DNA from: Mauremys mutica
Lineage: Eukaryota > Chordata > Testudines > Geoemydidae
Direction of reading: 5' to 3'
Assembly (NCBI RefSeq): GCF_020497125.1
Contig: NC_059075.1
Location: 27,998,003-28,062,002, forward strand
Length of the DNA stretch: 64,000 bases
Part shown: piece after piece, positions 53,828 through 64,000 of the stretch
Numbering within the stretch: the stretch's first letter is position 1
How the letters are laid out: every line of letters begins with the position of its first letter
Position numbers and translations under genes: made by a program
Notes under the pieces: model-generated
Seen by the model: only the letters and a program-made list of their open reading frames with translations
Told to the model about the DNA's origin: nothing
Database searches by the model: none

Positions 53828-54772
53828 CAGTAACACCTCACTTAATGTTGTCCCAGTTAATGTTGTTTCATTGTTATGTTGCAGATCAATTAGAGAACAT
53901 GCTAATTTAATGTTGCGCAATTCTCCCTTATTCCGTCGTTTGGCAGCCACCTGCTTTGTCCATTGCTTGCAGAAAGAGCAGCCCGTTGGAGCTGGTGGGG
54001 GGGGCTTGGAACCAGGTTGGACCGGCAGCCCCCCATCAGCTCCCCGCTCCCCTAAGTTCCCAGTGCGTCAGCTGCCAAGCAGGCTATCAATTGCCGGTAG
54101 TTCAGCTGTCCCTCCCCCCACTGCCTTGTGCTGCTCCTGCCCTCTGCCTTGGAGCTGCTCCTGGGAGCCTCCTGCTTACTGTGCGGGGAGGTGGGGCGGA
54201 GAGGGAGGCTAGTGTCAGGGTGTCCCTCTCCCCCTGCTCCTGCCCCCCACTTACCCCATCTCCATAGAGTGGAGGGGGGGCACGACAGCGCTCAGGACGG
54301 AGGGAGCTTGCTGGCAGTAGCTGCTGTCTCAACGTGCTGATCTACTTAAAAAGGAAATGTCCGTAGAGTGGGATCAGCATATTTAAAGGGACAATGCACA
54401 AAGGGTGTGTGTCTCTGTCTGCCATGCTGTCTCCCCTCCCCTCCATTTGTGCTGCCTTGTAGAGTGTGAGGCTACATTAACAACGTGTTAACCTTTGAGG
54501 GCTCAGCCGAGTGCTAGTTCATCATTTAGCAGTAAGGCATTCCCTGGGAAATATTCCACCCTCTTCCACCCTCTGACTTCACCACCTCAACCAAGCTTCA
54601 CAGTCATCATTGCTGTGTACTGTATTAACTTGTACTGAAATAAAAATTTCCCTGAAACCTAACCCCCCTATTTACATTAATTCTTATGGGGAAATTGGAT
54701 TCGCTTAACATCGTTTTGCTTAAAGTCGCATTTTTCAGGAACATAACTACAATGTTAAGCGATGAGTTACTG
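53828..54772. mobile_element. Tigger-like non-autonomous DNA element, TA target site
   Basis: Ends CAGTAACACCTCACTTAATG and (reverse complement) CAGTAACTCATCGCTTAACA, with TA on both sides (53826-53827, 54773-54774). The CAGT start and TA duplication fit Tigger/pogo. A GC-rich centre (53990-54300) and an AATAAA-containing part lie inside; no transposase frame is left. Confidence 0.85.
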
Positions 54773-54774
54773 TA

Positions 54775-55742
54775 CATGCCTTACAGTAGCTGTACACTGC
54801 ACGAATGTAATTTGTGAAGTCAAAATGGCTGAAAACTCAAAAAAATAGACAATAAGAGGCCACGAATTCCAGTGATGGTTGAACCTGGTGATAGTCTGAA
54901 CAAGAAAAACTCATAGCCATGCTTGCAGCTGTTTCCATCACTTCACACTGACCCAAACATTTTAGGTTTCAGTGACACACACAATGACAATTCTGGAATC
55001 TTCATATTTAGATAAATATCTTGTGCTGAAATAGTGCCTTTTCTCCCAGAGGATCCCTTTGCAAAATATAATACGAGAATCACTGCATCCACTTCTGAAG
55101 TGCAGCCAACCCTGAGGTAGAGCATGGCAGCTGTTTAACACACATAGTAACACTATACAGTAATTTAGGGCAAAAGACTTCACTTCTCTGTAACATTTGG
55201 TTAACGCTACAGGGAGACTCCTTCTGTTCATGACAAATTCTTGAATAGATTATTTTATCATGCTCCTTCTGGTTCTTGCAAGACTCTTGAGCTTCAAGAG
55301 AAATCATTTGGAACTTGGATATAATCTCCTGTTTCCCAAATATTCAGAAAGCTGGCATTGTTATAACAAAGAAAGCAAACATCTCTCCTCAAAAAACTGA
55401 TTTCACCTAAAGGAGCTCATTGGATTTCTCAAGGAAATAAACAAAGTCAACCATAAAGATCATCATGATAACTCAGAAACTATATAACACAGCTTGATGC
55501 CAATAGTGTCTGTGAGAGCCTTCCAAAAAGATCTCCTTGCCAGGAAATACATGGCCACAAGGACAGCTATATTATTTTCCATTCCACCCCGCTGATTTAA
55601 TATCTACTCAAGCAACAGATCATGCAGATTAAACGTCATATAGTCTGCAGCTGTTGTCTTAAACATCATGCAGTTAATAACAGATCATTCAGATTAAACA
55701 TAATGCTATCAAATCTATCTCATGAACAGAGGCGGGGGTGGG
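54775..55742. other. Intergenic stretch, no gene
   Basis: Unique DNA; minus-strand frames of 60-89 codons at 54943-55307 have no recognisable product. Confidence 0.45.
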
Positions 55743-55750
55743 GTTATGTC

Positions 55751-56008
55751 CAGGGGCGGCTCCTGGCCCCAGCACGCCAAGTGCGTGCTTGGGGCGGCAT
55801 GCCGTGGGGGGCGCTCTGCCGGTCGCCGAGAGGGCGGCAGGCGACTCCGGTGGACCTCCCGCAGGCACGCTGGTCCCGCGGCTTCGGTGGAGCATCCACA
55901 GGCATGTCTGCGGGAGGTCCACCGGAGCCGCGGGACCGGCAACCGGCAGAGCGCCCCCCGCGGCGTGCCGCCGTGCTTGGGGCGGCGAAATGGCTAGAAC
56001 CGCCCCTG
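55751..56008. mobile_element. GC-rich palindromic hAT MITE with perfect 8-bp TSD
   Basis: Ends CAGGGGCGGCTCCTGG and (reverse complement) CAGGGGCGGTTCTAGC. Identical flanks GTTATGTC at 55743-55750 and 56009-56016. The arms (GGTGGACCTCCCGCAGGCA against the complement) form a hairpin around about 55880. Frames of up to 148 codons on both strands arise from it. Confidence 0.95.
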
Positions 56009-56149
56009 GTTATGTCCCTTTGTGTTAAAAGGATGAGTACAGTTCTAGATGGACCCATGATGTATTGAGCTGTTTTCACTGCTACAAAATTGATCTTGCC
56101 TCTGTTATTCAGCTGCTAAATAAGGGGACTGAAGGTAAAGAACAAAGGG

Positions 56150-56595
56150 TGATTCTTACTGGTGTGATTAACTTCTGATAAACTCCTTAAGGAACTGCTT
56201 ATCTGACCGATCAGTCCTCATCCTCAAAGGAAATCTGCACAACACTTTCGAAAGATGAGCCTGGGAGCTTAAACTCATAACTTTGCTAGACAATAAAAAT
56301 CATGGTCTTAATAGGGACACTGGATTTATGGCTTATTATATATAACAATCTGTAACCCACTAACCCCCCTTTTTGTTCTAAAACTACAGAGGTGTTAACA
56401 GGACAATTCAGCTTGAATATGTGCTAACTAATTATGCTAAACTATCTGTTCAATCTTGTATTTAGCTGTGACACACTTAGTACCTTTCCCCGACCTGAAG
56501 AAGAGCTCTGTGTAGCTCGAAATCTTGTCTATCTCACCAACAGAAGTTGGTCCAATAAAAGATATGACCTCACCCACCTTAATGAACACTCGGTC
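56150..56595 (+). mobile_element. Penelope-like element 3' end, second lineage
   Basis: Starts near the end of the endonuclease region, followed by CACTGGATTTATGGCTTATT, CAATCTGTAACCCACTAACC, GTATTTAGCTGTGACACACT and finally CTCACCAACAGAAGTTGGTC and CAATAAAAGATATGACCTCA. I recognise this order as the 3' end of a turtle/crocodile Penelope-like family. No intact frame. Confidence 0.7.
56491..56530 (+). ncRNA. Hammerhead-like ribozyme motif in the second Penelope-like remnant
   Basis: CTGAAGA (56495-56501), hairpin GAGCT-CTGTGT-AGCTC, then GAAA (56519-56522): a full hammerhead core with one extra A before stem II. Stem I and III partners downstream are weak in this copy. Confidence 0.5.
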
Positions 56596-56669
56596 TATTG
56601 GAATACTTAGCACTGGACACAAATGGCACCCATTTAAGCACTCAAGTCCCATTAACTACAATGATATGC

Positions 56670-56746
56670 ATTTAGGGCTCAATCCTGCTCCTATTCAAGT
56701 CCATGAAAAAACTCCCATTCCTTTCAATAATGCAGGATCAAGCCCT
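56670..56746. repeat. Short palindromic repeat (ATCCTGC type)
   Basis: AGGGCTCAATCCTGCTCCTA at the left, complement of ATGCAGGATCAAGCCCT at the right. A decayed relative lies at 56832-56915. Confidence 0.65.
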
Positions 56747-56999
56747 TAATTCCATATGCAGCGTACTTAAAATGTGCCACGGCATTTAACCTGTAATCAG
56801 ACTTTGTGTACACTATTGGTATGTTGCAGCCTGGGAGCCTGATCCTGAAGTCTTTACTTCGGAAAAACTCCCATTTAAGTTCATGAGAGTTTTGCCTAAA
56901 GAATGCAGGACTAGCCAGGGGTATGTGATGTTTTAAGAGCTGATGGGCAATGTCAGCAGCAATAAGAATGTAGCTTGATAGAAATGAGGAGAAATTAAA

Positions 57000-57370
57000 A
57001 GTGGGTGATTAGAGCAGAGGACTGGGATTCTTCAATTCTGTTCCTAGCTGTGTAACATTGCTCTAGTCACTGAGGCCAACGTTGTTAATCTGAGTGTCTA
57101 AAGTTAAACACACAAATCCATATTTAGGCACTTAATTAAGCCCTGATTCAGGGAAGCACTTAAGCATACACTTAAACCTAGGCATGTACCTACTTAGGTG
57201 CCCTTCCTGAATAGGGATGTGTTCCTGAATTGGGGCCTCAGGTTTTGACTCATAGGTGCCTAAAACCCTTTTGCAAATGATATGTAGGCTCCTAAATCAA
57301 TTAGGTATTGTGACGCTGAGTGCAGCAATGCCTAATTACCTTTAATAATCTGGGCCTATGCCAAAAAGGG
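57000..57370. repeat. MIR fragment followed by an unclassified TTAGGC-rich repeat
   Basis: 57015-57085 has AGCAGAGGACTGGGATTCTT and CCTAGCTGTGTAACATTGCT (MIR, +). 57100-57360 has repeated (T)TTAGGCAC and GTGCCTAAA motifs of both orientations. Confidence 0.5.
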
Positions 57371-58135
57371 TCTGATGTTTAAGGAGGAAATTTCATATAA
57401 ATGATCTCGCAGATTCTTACTCCGTTTTCAGCTGCAAAATTAGGCAAGGATATAATCAAACTGAAAATTAATGCAGCCCTTGCCAAATAGATGATAATGG
57501 GTCAGCACAGCGGGTGTGACCCATACAAGTTTCATTTGTGTAGCCTTAAAAAATACAGTCCCATTTTAAATACCATCAATATTTTTGATGGATTGAGCTC
57601 TAAAACTTATTTTAGTGGAATTTCTACAGTGTAATTGAAGTGTCTATAGAATCGTATTGAAAGCTTAAAATTCAGAAAAGCTAAAAAAAAACTGTTTTAA
57701 AGATGAAATACTATTTTGTATCACAATGATTTATCTATATTTGAAAGCTGTAAAAACATTTTAAGAATATGTATAATTGTATGAATGTTATACTTATTAA
57801 TCATTGTTAATCATGAGAAAACTAATATCAAATAAGTAATGCAATTTCATGCATAATTTGCAGACATGACAAAATAACTGCAAATATGAGTCAGGTGAGT
57901 CAATGAATCATAGTATTGAAAAATATGGTGAATGATCATACAAAATTGTATGCAATACAACCTTTAAAATAGATGCTTTACAGCTTTTGTTTTGTGGTGA
58001 AACTTGTAGTTAAGTTTGCAAAATAGGTTAAGTGATGACCCATTTTTCCTCACTGCATCCTTAGCTTTTTAAAAAACTCTTTTTAGGGGCTGAAATTTTC
58101 CATGCATTGCTCAAAACACTGCTCTCATCTAAAGA
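57371..58135. other. Unique AT-rich stretch, possible conserved non-coding DNA
   Basis: No repeats recognised in about 760 bp. 57760-57900 is very AT-rich with ATTAATCATTGTTAATCATG and TGCATAATTTGC motifs. Conservation cannot be tested here. Confidence 0.3.
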
Positions 58136-58139
58136 AATG

Positions 58140-58485
58140 TATGTCCAGAATAACTCTGTTGATGTCAATGAATTTATTCTGTTTTTATACAGATGTAACA
58201 AGTGTACAGTGCCCCATTGATTTCAGTGGGACTTCACGCAGGCACAGGAGTTCACCTGCACTGATCCAATTGTAGGACCAGGACCTTAAAGAAATGGGGT
58301 CTTTCATAAGTGAGCACTTATAGCAATGTAATCTAATAGTCAGTTAATCTGTGCCAGCTTTAAGGATTTAGGGCTAAATCCTGCCAAGGCACTGAGTGTG
58401 TCGTATGAGATCTAAGTGTCCTCAACTTCCATTGAAGTCAATAGGACGTATTGGCACTCAGTAACTTGCAAGATCAGATCCTTAT
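58140..58485. repeat. Two short palindromic repeats
   Basis: 58140-58290 has CCCATTGATTTCAGTGGGAC. 58370-58485 has CTAAATCCTGCCAAGGCACT and its inverted partner GGCACTCAGTAACTTGCAAG. Confidence 0.55.
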
Positions 58486-58907
58486 GGTGGCTTTAAATCA
58501 ACTTAAGCACGTACACCATAAGGCAGACTAAGAGCACCTGCCACTTTAAGAGCCAGCTCACCTAGGTCCTTATTCACTTAATTGTCCCATTCACTTCATT
58601 GAGTCTCCCGATGTGAACAAGATGGTTTATTTGCATGAATAAGAGTTACAGGATCAGAACCTTAGTCTTTCAAGCAAGTTAATGGAGACTTTTTAACCCC
58701 TCTTCCCCCCGCCCACAAGAGAAGAAAAACAGGGAAATTAAATGCAAAAATGTACAAATGCAATATTAAGATTGCACAGTTAATATGGGGTTTCTAAAAG
58801 CCCACAAAATGCAGGAGTGACGGTTCCTACAGTACTGATGTTATGTTGCTCACTTTCTGTTCCTCATTTTCTTAAGGGCTAGATTATGAGATAGGTATTT
58901 GGACAGA
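58486..58907. other. Intergenic stretch, no gene
   Basis: Unique DNA; nothing to report beyond a short (C)n run near 58705. Confidence 0.4.
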
Positions 58908-59193
58908 GGCTATATCTATACTACAAACACTACCATGGCACAGTCGCAGGGCTGCAGCTACACCTTTGAGGCCCAGTAATGTAGTTGCTTCCTACGTCAT
59001 CAGAAGGGGTTTTTCCATCCATGTAGTTAGTCCACCTCTCTGAGAGGTGATAGAAAAATTCCGTTGACCTAACTGTGTCTGCCCTGGGGATTAGGTCAAC
59101 CTAATTATGGTGCTCAGGGCATGAAATTTTTCACAGCTCTGAGTGACATAGCGACTAGGTTGTTCTAATATTTAAGTGTAGACCAGACCTGAG
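58908..59193. mobile_element. Palindromic DNA element, about 285 bp
   Basis: Left AGGCTATATCTATACTACAA and right (reverse complement) AGGTCTGGTCTACACTTAAA; inner CCACCTCTCTGAGAGGTG hairpin and GTTGACCTAACTGTGTCTGC. Same superfamily as 34207-34406. Confidence 0.8.
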
Positions 59194-59394
59194 TGAGGGG
59201 CAGCACATGGGCACGTGACCTCTGGAGCAGCTCTGGGGGGAGATTGTGATTTAGAGAGTGTCACTCTCCCTCCTGGTTTCCCCTTCTCCAAGGAGGGAGT
59301 TAACTGTACTGGATCCACACCTGGCATAGCTGTGCCACCTGGTGCATTGGGGAGCAGAGCTGTAGTTCCACCTGCCCCATTCCACTTCCTCATT

Positions 59395-59525
59395 ATTCTT
59401 TATTTGTTTTATCATAGTGCCTAGAAGCCCTAGGCTGGGACCAAGACACAATTGAGATATGCACTATACAAACACAGAACTAAAAGACAGTCCTTGCCCA
59501 TAAGATCTGACAATCTAAGTCTCCA
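59395..59525 (-). repeat. L3/CR1-type ancient repeat, 3' end
   Basis: ATCATAGTGCCTAGAAGCCC, ATGCACTATACAAACACAGA and CTTGCCCATAAGATCTGACA on the + strand. Confidence 0.75.
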
Positions 59526-60317
59526 TCTGTGCAGGGTGGAGGAAGTATCCTGATCTACAATATCTTGCACGGTACCCCCATTATGTCCCTGCACTGCCAT
59601 GCAAGCTGGGCCACAATCTGCCCATGTGTAGTATTTTATTGCATACATGGGGACAGGTCAGCATTGCTGTAGGAGCTGTAGGAACCTTACATTTTCAGTT
59701 TCCTAGTGTTGTTATTTATTTACTTTGCAACCTTAACACTGCAGTAAAAAAGTTTTTTTTTTTTTTTCAAGAAGCAATACTGGGTGTCAGTGATAATGCT
59801 ACTTCAATGACATCTAATTTGTAATTGTTATAATCCTCTCTTCAATAAGTATACAAGTTGCACTATTTTTTTTTTTGGAACAGCGCAAAACTGCCAAAGC
59901 TGTACAGTGAAGGGGTGGATCTTTAGGTATTAATTTATGTGGGAAAGTATAATCAGAATGCTTAATCCATTTATATCATTTATTTAAACAGAATACGACA
60001 ATTAGGCATGGGAGGGAAATGGAATCATGCTTCTTATTTTTAGGAACCTTGGATGAGCCCTTTATTCTCAAGGGCTAAAGCCATGTTCATTTCTTGAGTG
60101 ACCATCAAAGCATTGCTCTTTCACTCTGAAGTCTTTCTCAGAAAAAGTGTCCTTCCTCTTCAGTAGAATTTCTGCTGCCCCCTTTCCAGGCAATGGTTAT
60201 TGCTGGTAAAAAAACATGCCCATTCAACAAGTACCAGATTCCAATAACCTTGCTCATGTTCTGTGGTACCTTACTCCACAAGTAGCCTCATTAGTTTCAG
60301 TGGGACTTCTTGTAAAT
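59526..60317. other. Intergenic stretch, no gene
   Basis: Unique; T-runs at 59752-59768 and 59865-59876. Confidence 0.45.
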
Positions 60318-60421
60318 TCTTCTTGTAAATTGTTTTCTGTTTGTACAGGGCCTAGCACAATGAGGTCTTGGTCCATGACTGGGGCTCCTTGGTGCTATGG
60401 TAACAAATAAATATTAATAAT
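60318..60421 (+). repeat. L3/CR1-type ancient repeat, 3' end
   Basis: TTGTACAGGGCCTAGCACAA, GACTGGGGCTCCTTGGTGCT and a final AATAAATATTAATAATG. Confidence 0.75.
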
Positions 60422-61331
60422 GTCTGGTTAAGTACCCTCAAAAGATTAAGGATGGGGAATCTCATCTCGATGACTAAATGCTGCCCATTCTTAGAAATCA
60501 GCGACCCAGTCTCTTCACTTTTTTTTTTTGAAACATGGAATAATGTATTACTTTTGTTTAGTCAAACTTTTCTGTTTTTAATTATAAGGATCATACCATC
60601 TTCTTTCATTTGTGATCTCATTATAATTGACTTAACAGGCCAGAACTTAACTGATGCTTCAGGTATGCTAACACTTTCAGCTATGTTACTCTTACCTGTA
60701 AAATGCAGATGAACTTACTTAACTTACTGTACTTTTGTTACTGTTTTCCAGTTTAAATTTTAATATGTAAAGTGCTGGGTTACTGAAGGAGTTAGAGGGA
60801 CTTTTGTGCCAGGAGTAAACATCTATCAGGAAACTTAAATTAATGTACATTTGTTTTTAATTATCATTCCCTCTCTTTGACTAATTGTCAAGGATGCTGG
60901 TTATTTAAATGAGTGTTTGCTGCCTCAACATCAAACCAACTCTGTGCAAGTTGTTCAAATATATGGCCCTGATCATACTTTGCTGGAGATTCTCATAAAT
61001 AAATTATCCAGTTTGTACTTGTGGAGAAGTCTTAACTATATCCCCTAATAACAAAGCTTATTCGCTGCTCTATGGAGCAGCATCAGTGTGCCAAATTATT
61101 TAATTTGGTTACATTAATGCAACCCCACTGATCTGATTGTTAGACCCTCATTGACTTGTTCCAAGGAGATAACTGAGGGCAGAACTTGGCCCTATTTGTT
61201 CTATAGACACACACACACTTGCATTTTATTGAATAGCGAGGAGAATTTGAAACTCTAACTGGTATTAAGAAGGAAGTATGTATTTAAAAGACAGTGAAGT
61301 TTATCTGTAAATACTTCTGAATATTTTCTTG
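60422..61331. other. Intergenic stretch, no gene
   Basis: Unique AT-rich DNA; a T-run at 60520-60531. Confidence 0.45.
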
Positions 61332-61339
61332 GTCAGTGG

Positions 61340-61464
61340 TTAGGGTGACCAGATGTCCCAATTTTATAGGGACAGTCTCGATTTTTGGGGTCTTTTTCTT
61401 ATATAGGCTCCTATTACTCCCCACCCCCTGTCCTGATTTTTCACACTTGCTCTCTGGTCACCCT
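61340..61464. mobile_element. hAT-type MITE (GGGTGACCAGAT family), 8-9 bp TSD
   Basis: AGGGTGACCAGATGTCCCAA on the left, (reverse complement) AGGGTGACCAGAGAGCAA on the right. Flanks GTCAGTGG at 61332-61339 and 61465-61472. Confidence 0.9.
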
Positions 61465-61472
61465 GTCAGTGG

Positions 61473-62179
61473 TCCACCCTGAATATTTGCAATTATTGTT
61501 CAATGCTGATTTTTGTGAAGGAAAAATTAAGAGAAATAAAATGTTTTGTGAATAGTTGATACAAATAGCAAAAAGAGGTTACTTTTGGAAACTGTTGCTC
61601 TGTAATCACACTAGGATGCAAGAGTGAATAGCTTAAAAATTTATTTTATAAAACCTCCAATTTTGAAATAAACTGACAGAATTTCTGTATGTATCTGTTG
61701 TCTGCATATTTTCCCATGCTGAGAAAGTCCTTTGCTACACTTACTTTTTCAAGAGAAACCATTCTGTTTCCAATAATGTTATTTTCATATATTTGCTTGT
61801 TATAAAGAAATCTTAAGAAACAGTTTGACAAGTAGAAAACTTGCAGACAGTGATTGTTAGAAAACAGGAGCCTAATTTTCTCTCCCAGTCACTTTTTAAA
61901 AGGAGTAGATGTTGAGTTTAGGAAGGTGAAGGTTTACCAGCATGTAGAATCAGGTAGGGGGTCAAGCCTTATGTAAGCTTCCAAAAATAATTTTGCTGAA
62001 TCATGCATTTCCAGAGGCGGATAAATGTCAGCTTTAGAATAAGACTTACTGAGCTCCTTTTCATTTATGATTTTAAGCATTTGAACTGGTGGTTCAATAG
62101 GTGAATAGCTGATGCCTGGATCCATTTTACAGTGTTCCCCAGTCACTTCTCTCGTAGAACATCAGCGATGGGGAAGTAG
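61473..62179. other. Intergenic stretch, no gene
   Basis: Unique DNA. A minus-strand frame of 70 codons at 61934-62146 has no recognisable product. Confidence 0.4.
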
Positions 62180-62300
62180 CAGAAGCACAATGAGACACAG
62201 AGAACCAGGGCCTGGATCTCTGTCCCCAAGAGCTTACGATCTAAAATGGACAAACTTAGACATGCACATAAACAAAGGAAGGTCGTAGGGAAAACAGAAC
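62180..62300 (-). repeat. L3/CR1-type fragment
   Basis: CTCTGTCCCCAAGAGCTTAC then GATCTAAAATGGACAAAC, the minus form of the L3-like family. Confidence 0.55.
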
Positions 62301-62534
62301 TGTGGGTTATCTTTCAATAAATGTGTGATAGCCTGAGTCAGAGCAGAAAGTTTAATGGGCTATCTATCTTGGGTACTTTCGATGCCCCCCCTTACTGTAG
62401 AATCCACACACCTCACACTGTTTAATGTAGTTATCCTCCATAATACCCCACTGAGGTAGGGAAGTACTTAACCATTGGACCATCCTTTCCCACATAAATC
62501 CTGCAGGTAGTAAGTACCTCTAAAGATCTGTCAC

Positions 62535-62612
62535 TAATACTGGCCCAATCCTGCTTCCAGTGGTGTAAATGCAAAACTTCCACTGGCTTCAGCAGTGCAG
62601 GATCCTGGTCCT
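62535..62612. repeat. Short palindromic repeat
   Basis: GCCCAATCCTGCTTCCAGTG at one side and its inverted partner AGCAGTGCAGGATCCTGG at the other. Confidence 0.55.
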
Positions 62613-63391
62613 TAGATATAATAAATGCTTAGAACAATGGAACTCAGCTTGTGGTTTTTAATGGTACAGTGCATGAGGATAGAGTTAGGAACAAAACAAA
62701 AACATTTGCAACATTTGTTGCAATATGTGGCCCTGATCCTGCAATTGGGACTGTTCAGGTATAATGCCTGGTGGCCAAGGTGGACTAGGGGCAGTCCAAA
62801 GCAGCAGTCAAGTGGGCATGGGTGGTCAGGTTGCCAGGAGGTCAATCAGTATCAGAGGCAGTCTGGGGCAATGGTTGGCATTCTCACAGTCTGTAGCTGG
62901 AAGATCCAACCCAAGGGGCTAGATCAGTTGATTGGGGAGGTGAGGTTGGGCAAGGCAGGGTCAGGCAAGGCGATCTAGACAGCAACCAACAGGCAATGGT
63001 CTATTACTCAGATAGCTTCCATCCTCTTCCTGTTGGGGTCTTTAAATAGCCCTGGTATCTAATGAGAGTGCTGCCGGTCCATCCAATGAGGAGCCTGGGG
63101 TGTGGCTGCTGTGGGTCTGTAGGCCTTTAGCACTAAAGCTGTTGGTTGGGGTAGCATTTCAGTGCACTGTTGTGGTGCAGTGGCTAAGGATACTGCCTAA
63201 GTACTTAGCAGGCTTGGTGAGATCCTGACATCAGGTGAATCTAACTGCAGAATTGAGGCCCAAACGTGTAGGGCCAAAGTTCTACAGGCCGTAGGAGTCG
63301 TGTGTGTATGGAATGCAGGATTTGAACTCTGGGAATGTATGAGTGGATGGAGTTGGACTACTAGGAGCTGAAATTAATGCCACATGTAATT
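62613..63391. other. Intergenic stretch, no gene
   Basis: Unique DNA; a 117-codon + frame at 62625-62978 has no recognisable product. Confidence 0.4.
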
Positions 63392-63399
63392 GCTTGTAC

Positions 63400-63779
63400 T
63401 ATAGGCGCCAACTTTCCCTCTTTCCCCTGGGTGCTTGACCCCACCTCTGCCTCCACCCTGCCCCCACTCCACCCCTTCCATGAGGCCCCACCCCCATTCC
63501 AACCCCTTCCCCAAAGTCCTCACCCCAACTCAGCCCCTTCCCTGCCCCTATTCCAACTCCTTCCCCAAATCCCCGCCCCGGCCCCACCTCTTCCTGAGTG
63601 CACCATGTTCCTGCTCTACTCCACCACCCTCCTGGGACAAGCTAAAGCTGCCAAACAGCTGTTTGGCAGTGGCTGCTTGGGGGCGGGGAGGAGATTGGCT
63701 GCCAGTGGGTGCAGAGCACCCACTAATTTTTCCCCATGGGTGCTCCAGCCCCAGAGCACCCACGGAGATGGCGCCTATG
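63400..63779. mobile_element. C-rich hAT element, 8-bp TSD
   Basis: Ends TATAGGCGCCAAC and (reverse complement) CATAGGCGCCATC. Flanks GCTTGTAC (63392-63399) and GCTTATAC (63780-63787) differ at one base. The C-rich half (CCCCACCCC-type runs) makes long chance frames. Confidence 0.9.
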
Positions 63780-63787
63780 GCTTATAC

Positions 63788-64000
63788 ATTTGCAACAGTC
63801 TCAGACTTGACCAACACCTCCGTCCTTAGATATTAATAACATGTATGTAGGTAATTTTTTACTTGCAAAGATAATCTTCAGGAGAGCGTCTTACAATCAT
63901 TTCTAAAATGCTTTCCTAGTGACTTTATGCAATCTTTGAGTGGGTAGTGCTGTTAGCTACCGATTATTTTCCCCTGTCTCGATATACATGCTACCTTTGA
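63788..64000. other. End of window, no feature
   Basis: Unique DNA; nothing recognised. Confidence 0.4.

Noticed and set aside
53811..54212. Frame of 133 codons
   Set aside because: Inside the GC-rich centre of the Tigger-like element 53828-54772.
55622..56068. Frames of 148 and 111 codons on opposite strands
   Set aside because: Produced by the palindromic hAT MITE 55751-56008.
63377..63829. Frames of 150 and 133 codons, Pro-rich
   Set aside because: Produced by the C-rich half of the hAT element 63400-63779.
51481..64000. Start of the DICER1 gene downstream of CLMN
   Set aside because: In mammals DICER1 follows CLMN, so it may be near, but I see no exon or promoter that supports it in this window.
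1..64000. CRISPR array, operon, phage or other prokaryotic system
   Set aside because: Spliced vertebrate gene and vertebrate retroelements throughout; repeated units found are transposons or microsatellites, not spaced direct repeats.

Overview
This window is vertebrate nuclear DNA, most likely from a turtle (Testudines), or failing that another non-avian sauropsid. The evidence is the repeat content: CR1 LINEs (two kinds), MIR- and L3-like ancient repeats, many short non-autonomous hAT elements with 8-bp target duplications, two Penelope-like element remnants and a DIRS-type tyrosine-recombinase retroelement. The assignment to turtle is my recognition of these families and not a database result.

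The only cellular protein-coding gene I can support is CLMN (calmin), on the + strand. Twelve exons can be placed exactly from reading frame, GT/AG sites and intron phase: 22647-22708, 27310-27405, 29690-29773, 33712-33804, 37881-38071, 40307-40500, 41403-41485, 43107-44477, 45669-45850, 46750-46810, 48782-48849 and 50588-50741. They join in frame into 878 residues: two tandem calponin-homology domains, a long acidic Ser/Thr-rich region mostly in one 1371-bp exon, and a C-terminal transmembrane anchor. The first codon of the visible part is split, so a first coding exon with the start codon lies upstream. Positions 1-22646 are therefore read as intron 1, and 50742 onward as 3' UTR and intergenic DNA.

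Layout. 1-22.6 kb: intron 1, with CR1 copies (437-1256, 6745-9030, 14870-15375), a hAT nested in a hAT (2425-3468), three more hAT elements (9677-10138, 10964-11275, 12929-13446) and several unique AT-rich stretches. 22.6-50.7 kb: the CLMN exons; introns hold CR1 (24822-25460, 26282-27145), a cluster of three DNA elements (28560-29399), a decayed DIRS-like element (34440-37345), a hAT (38307-38697), a MIR split by a MITE just before exon 9, and a Penelope-like element with inverted terminal repeats and a GIY-YIG endonuclease remnant (46983-47775). 50.7-64 kb: 3' UTR candidates, then a 120-bp TA-flanked MITE, a Tigger-like element (53828-54772), hAT elements (55751-56008, 61340-61464, 63400-63779), a second Penelope-like 3' end (56150-56595) and ancient repeats.

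I found no operon, CRISPR array, RNA gene or new multi-gene system. The most informative observations are a candidate intronic poly(A) isoform of calmin, hammerhead-like ribozyme motifs in both Penelope-like remnants, a DIRS recombinase reading frame interrupted by a single stop, and a set of precisely bounded hAT insertions whose nesting gives a relative time order.
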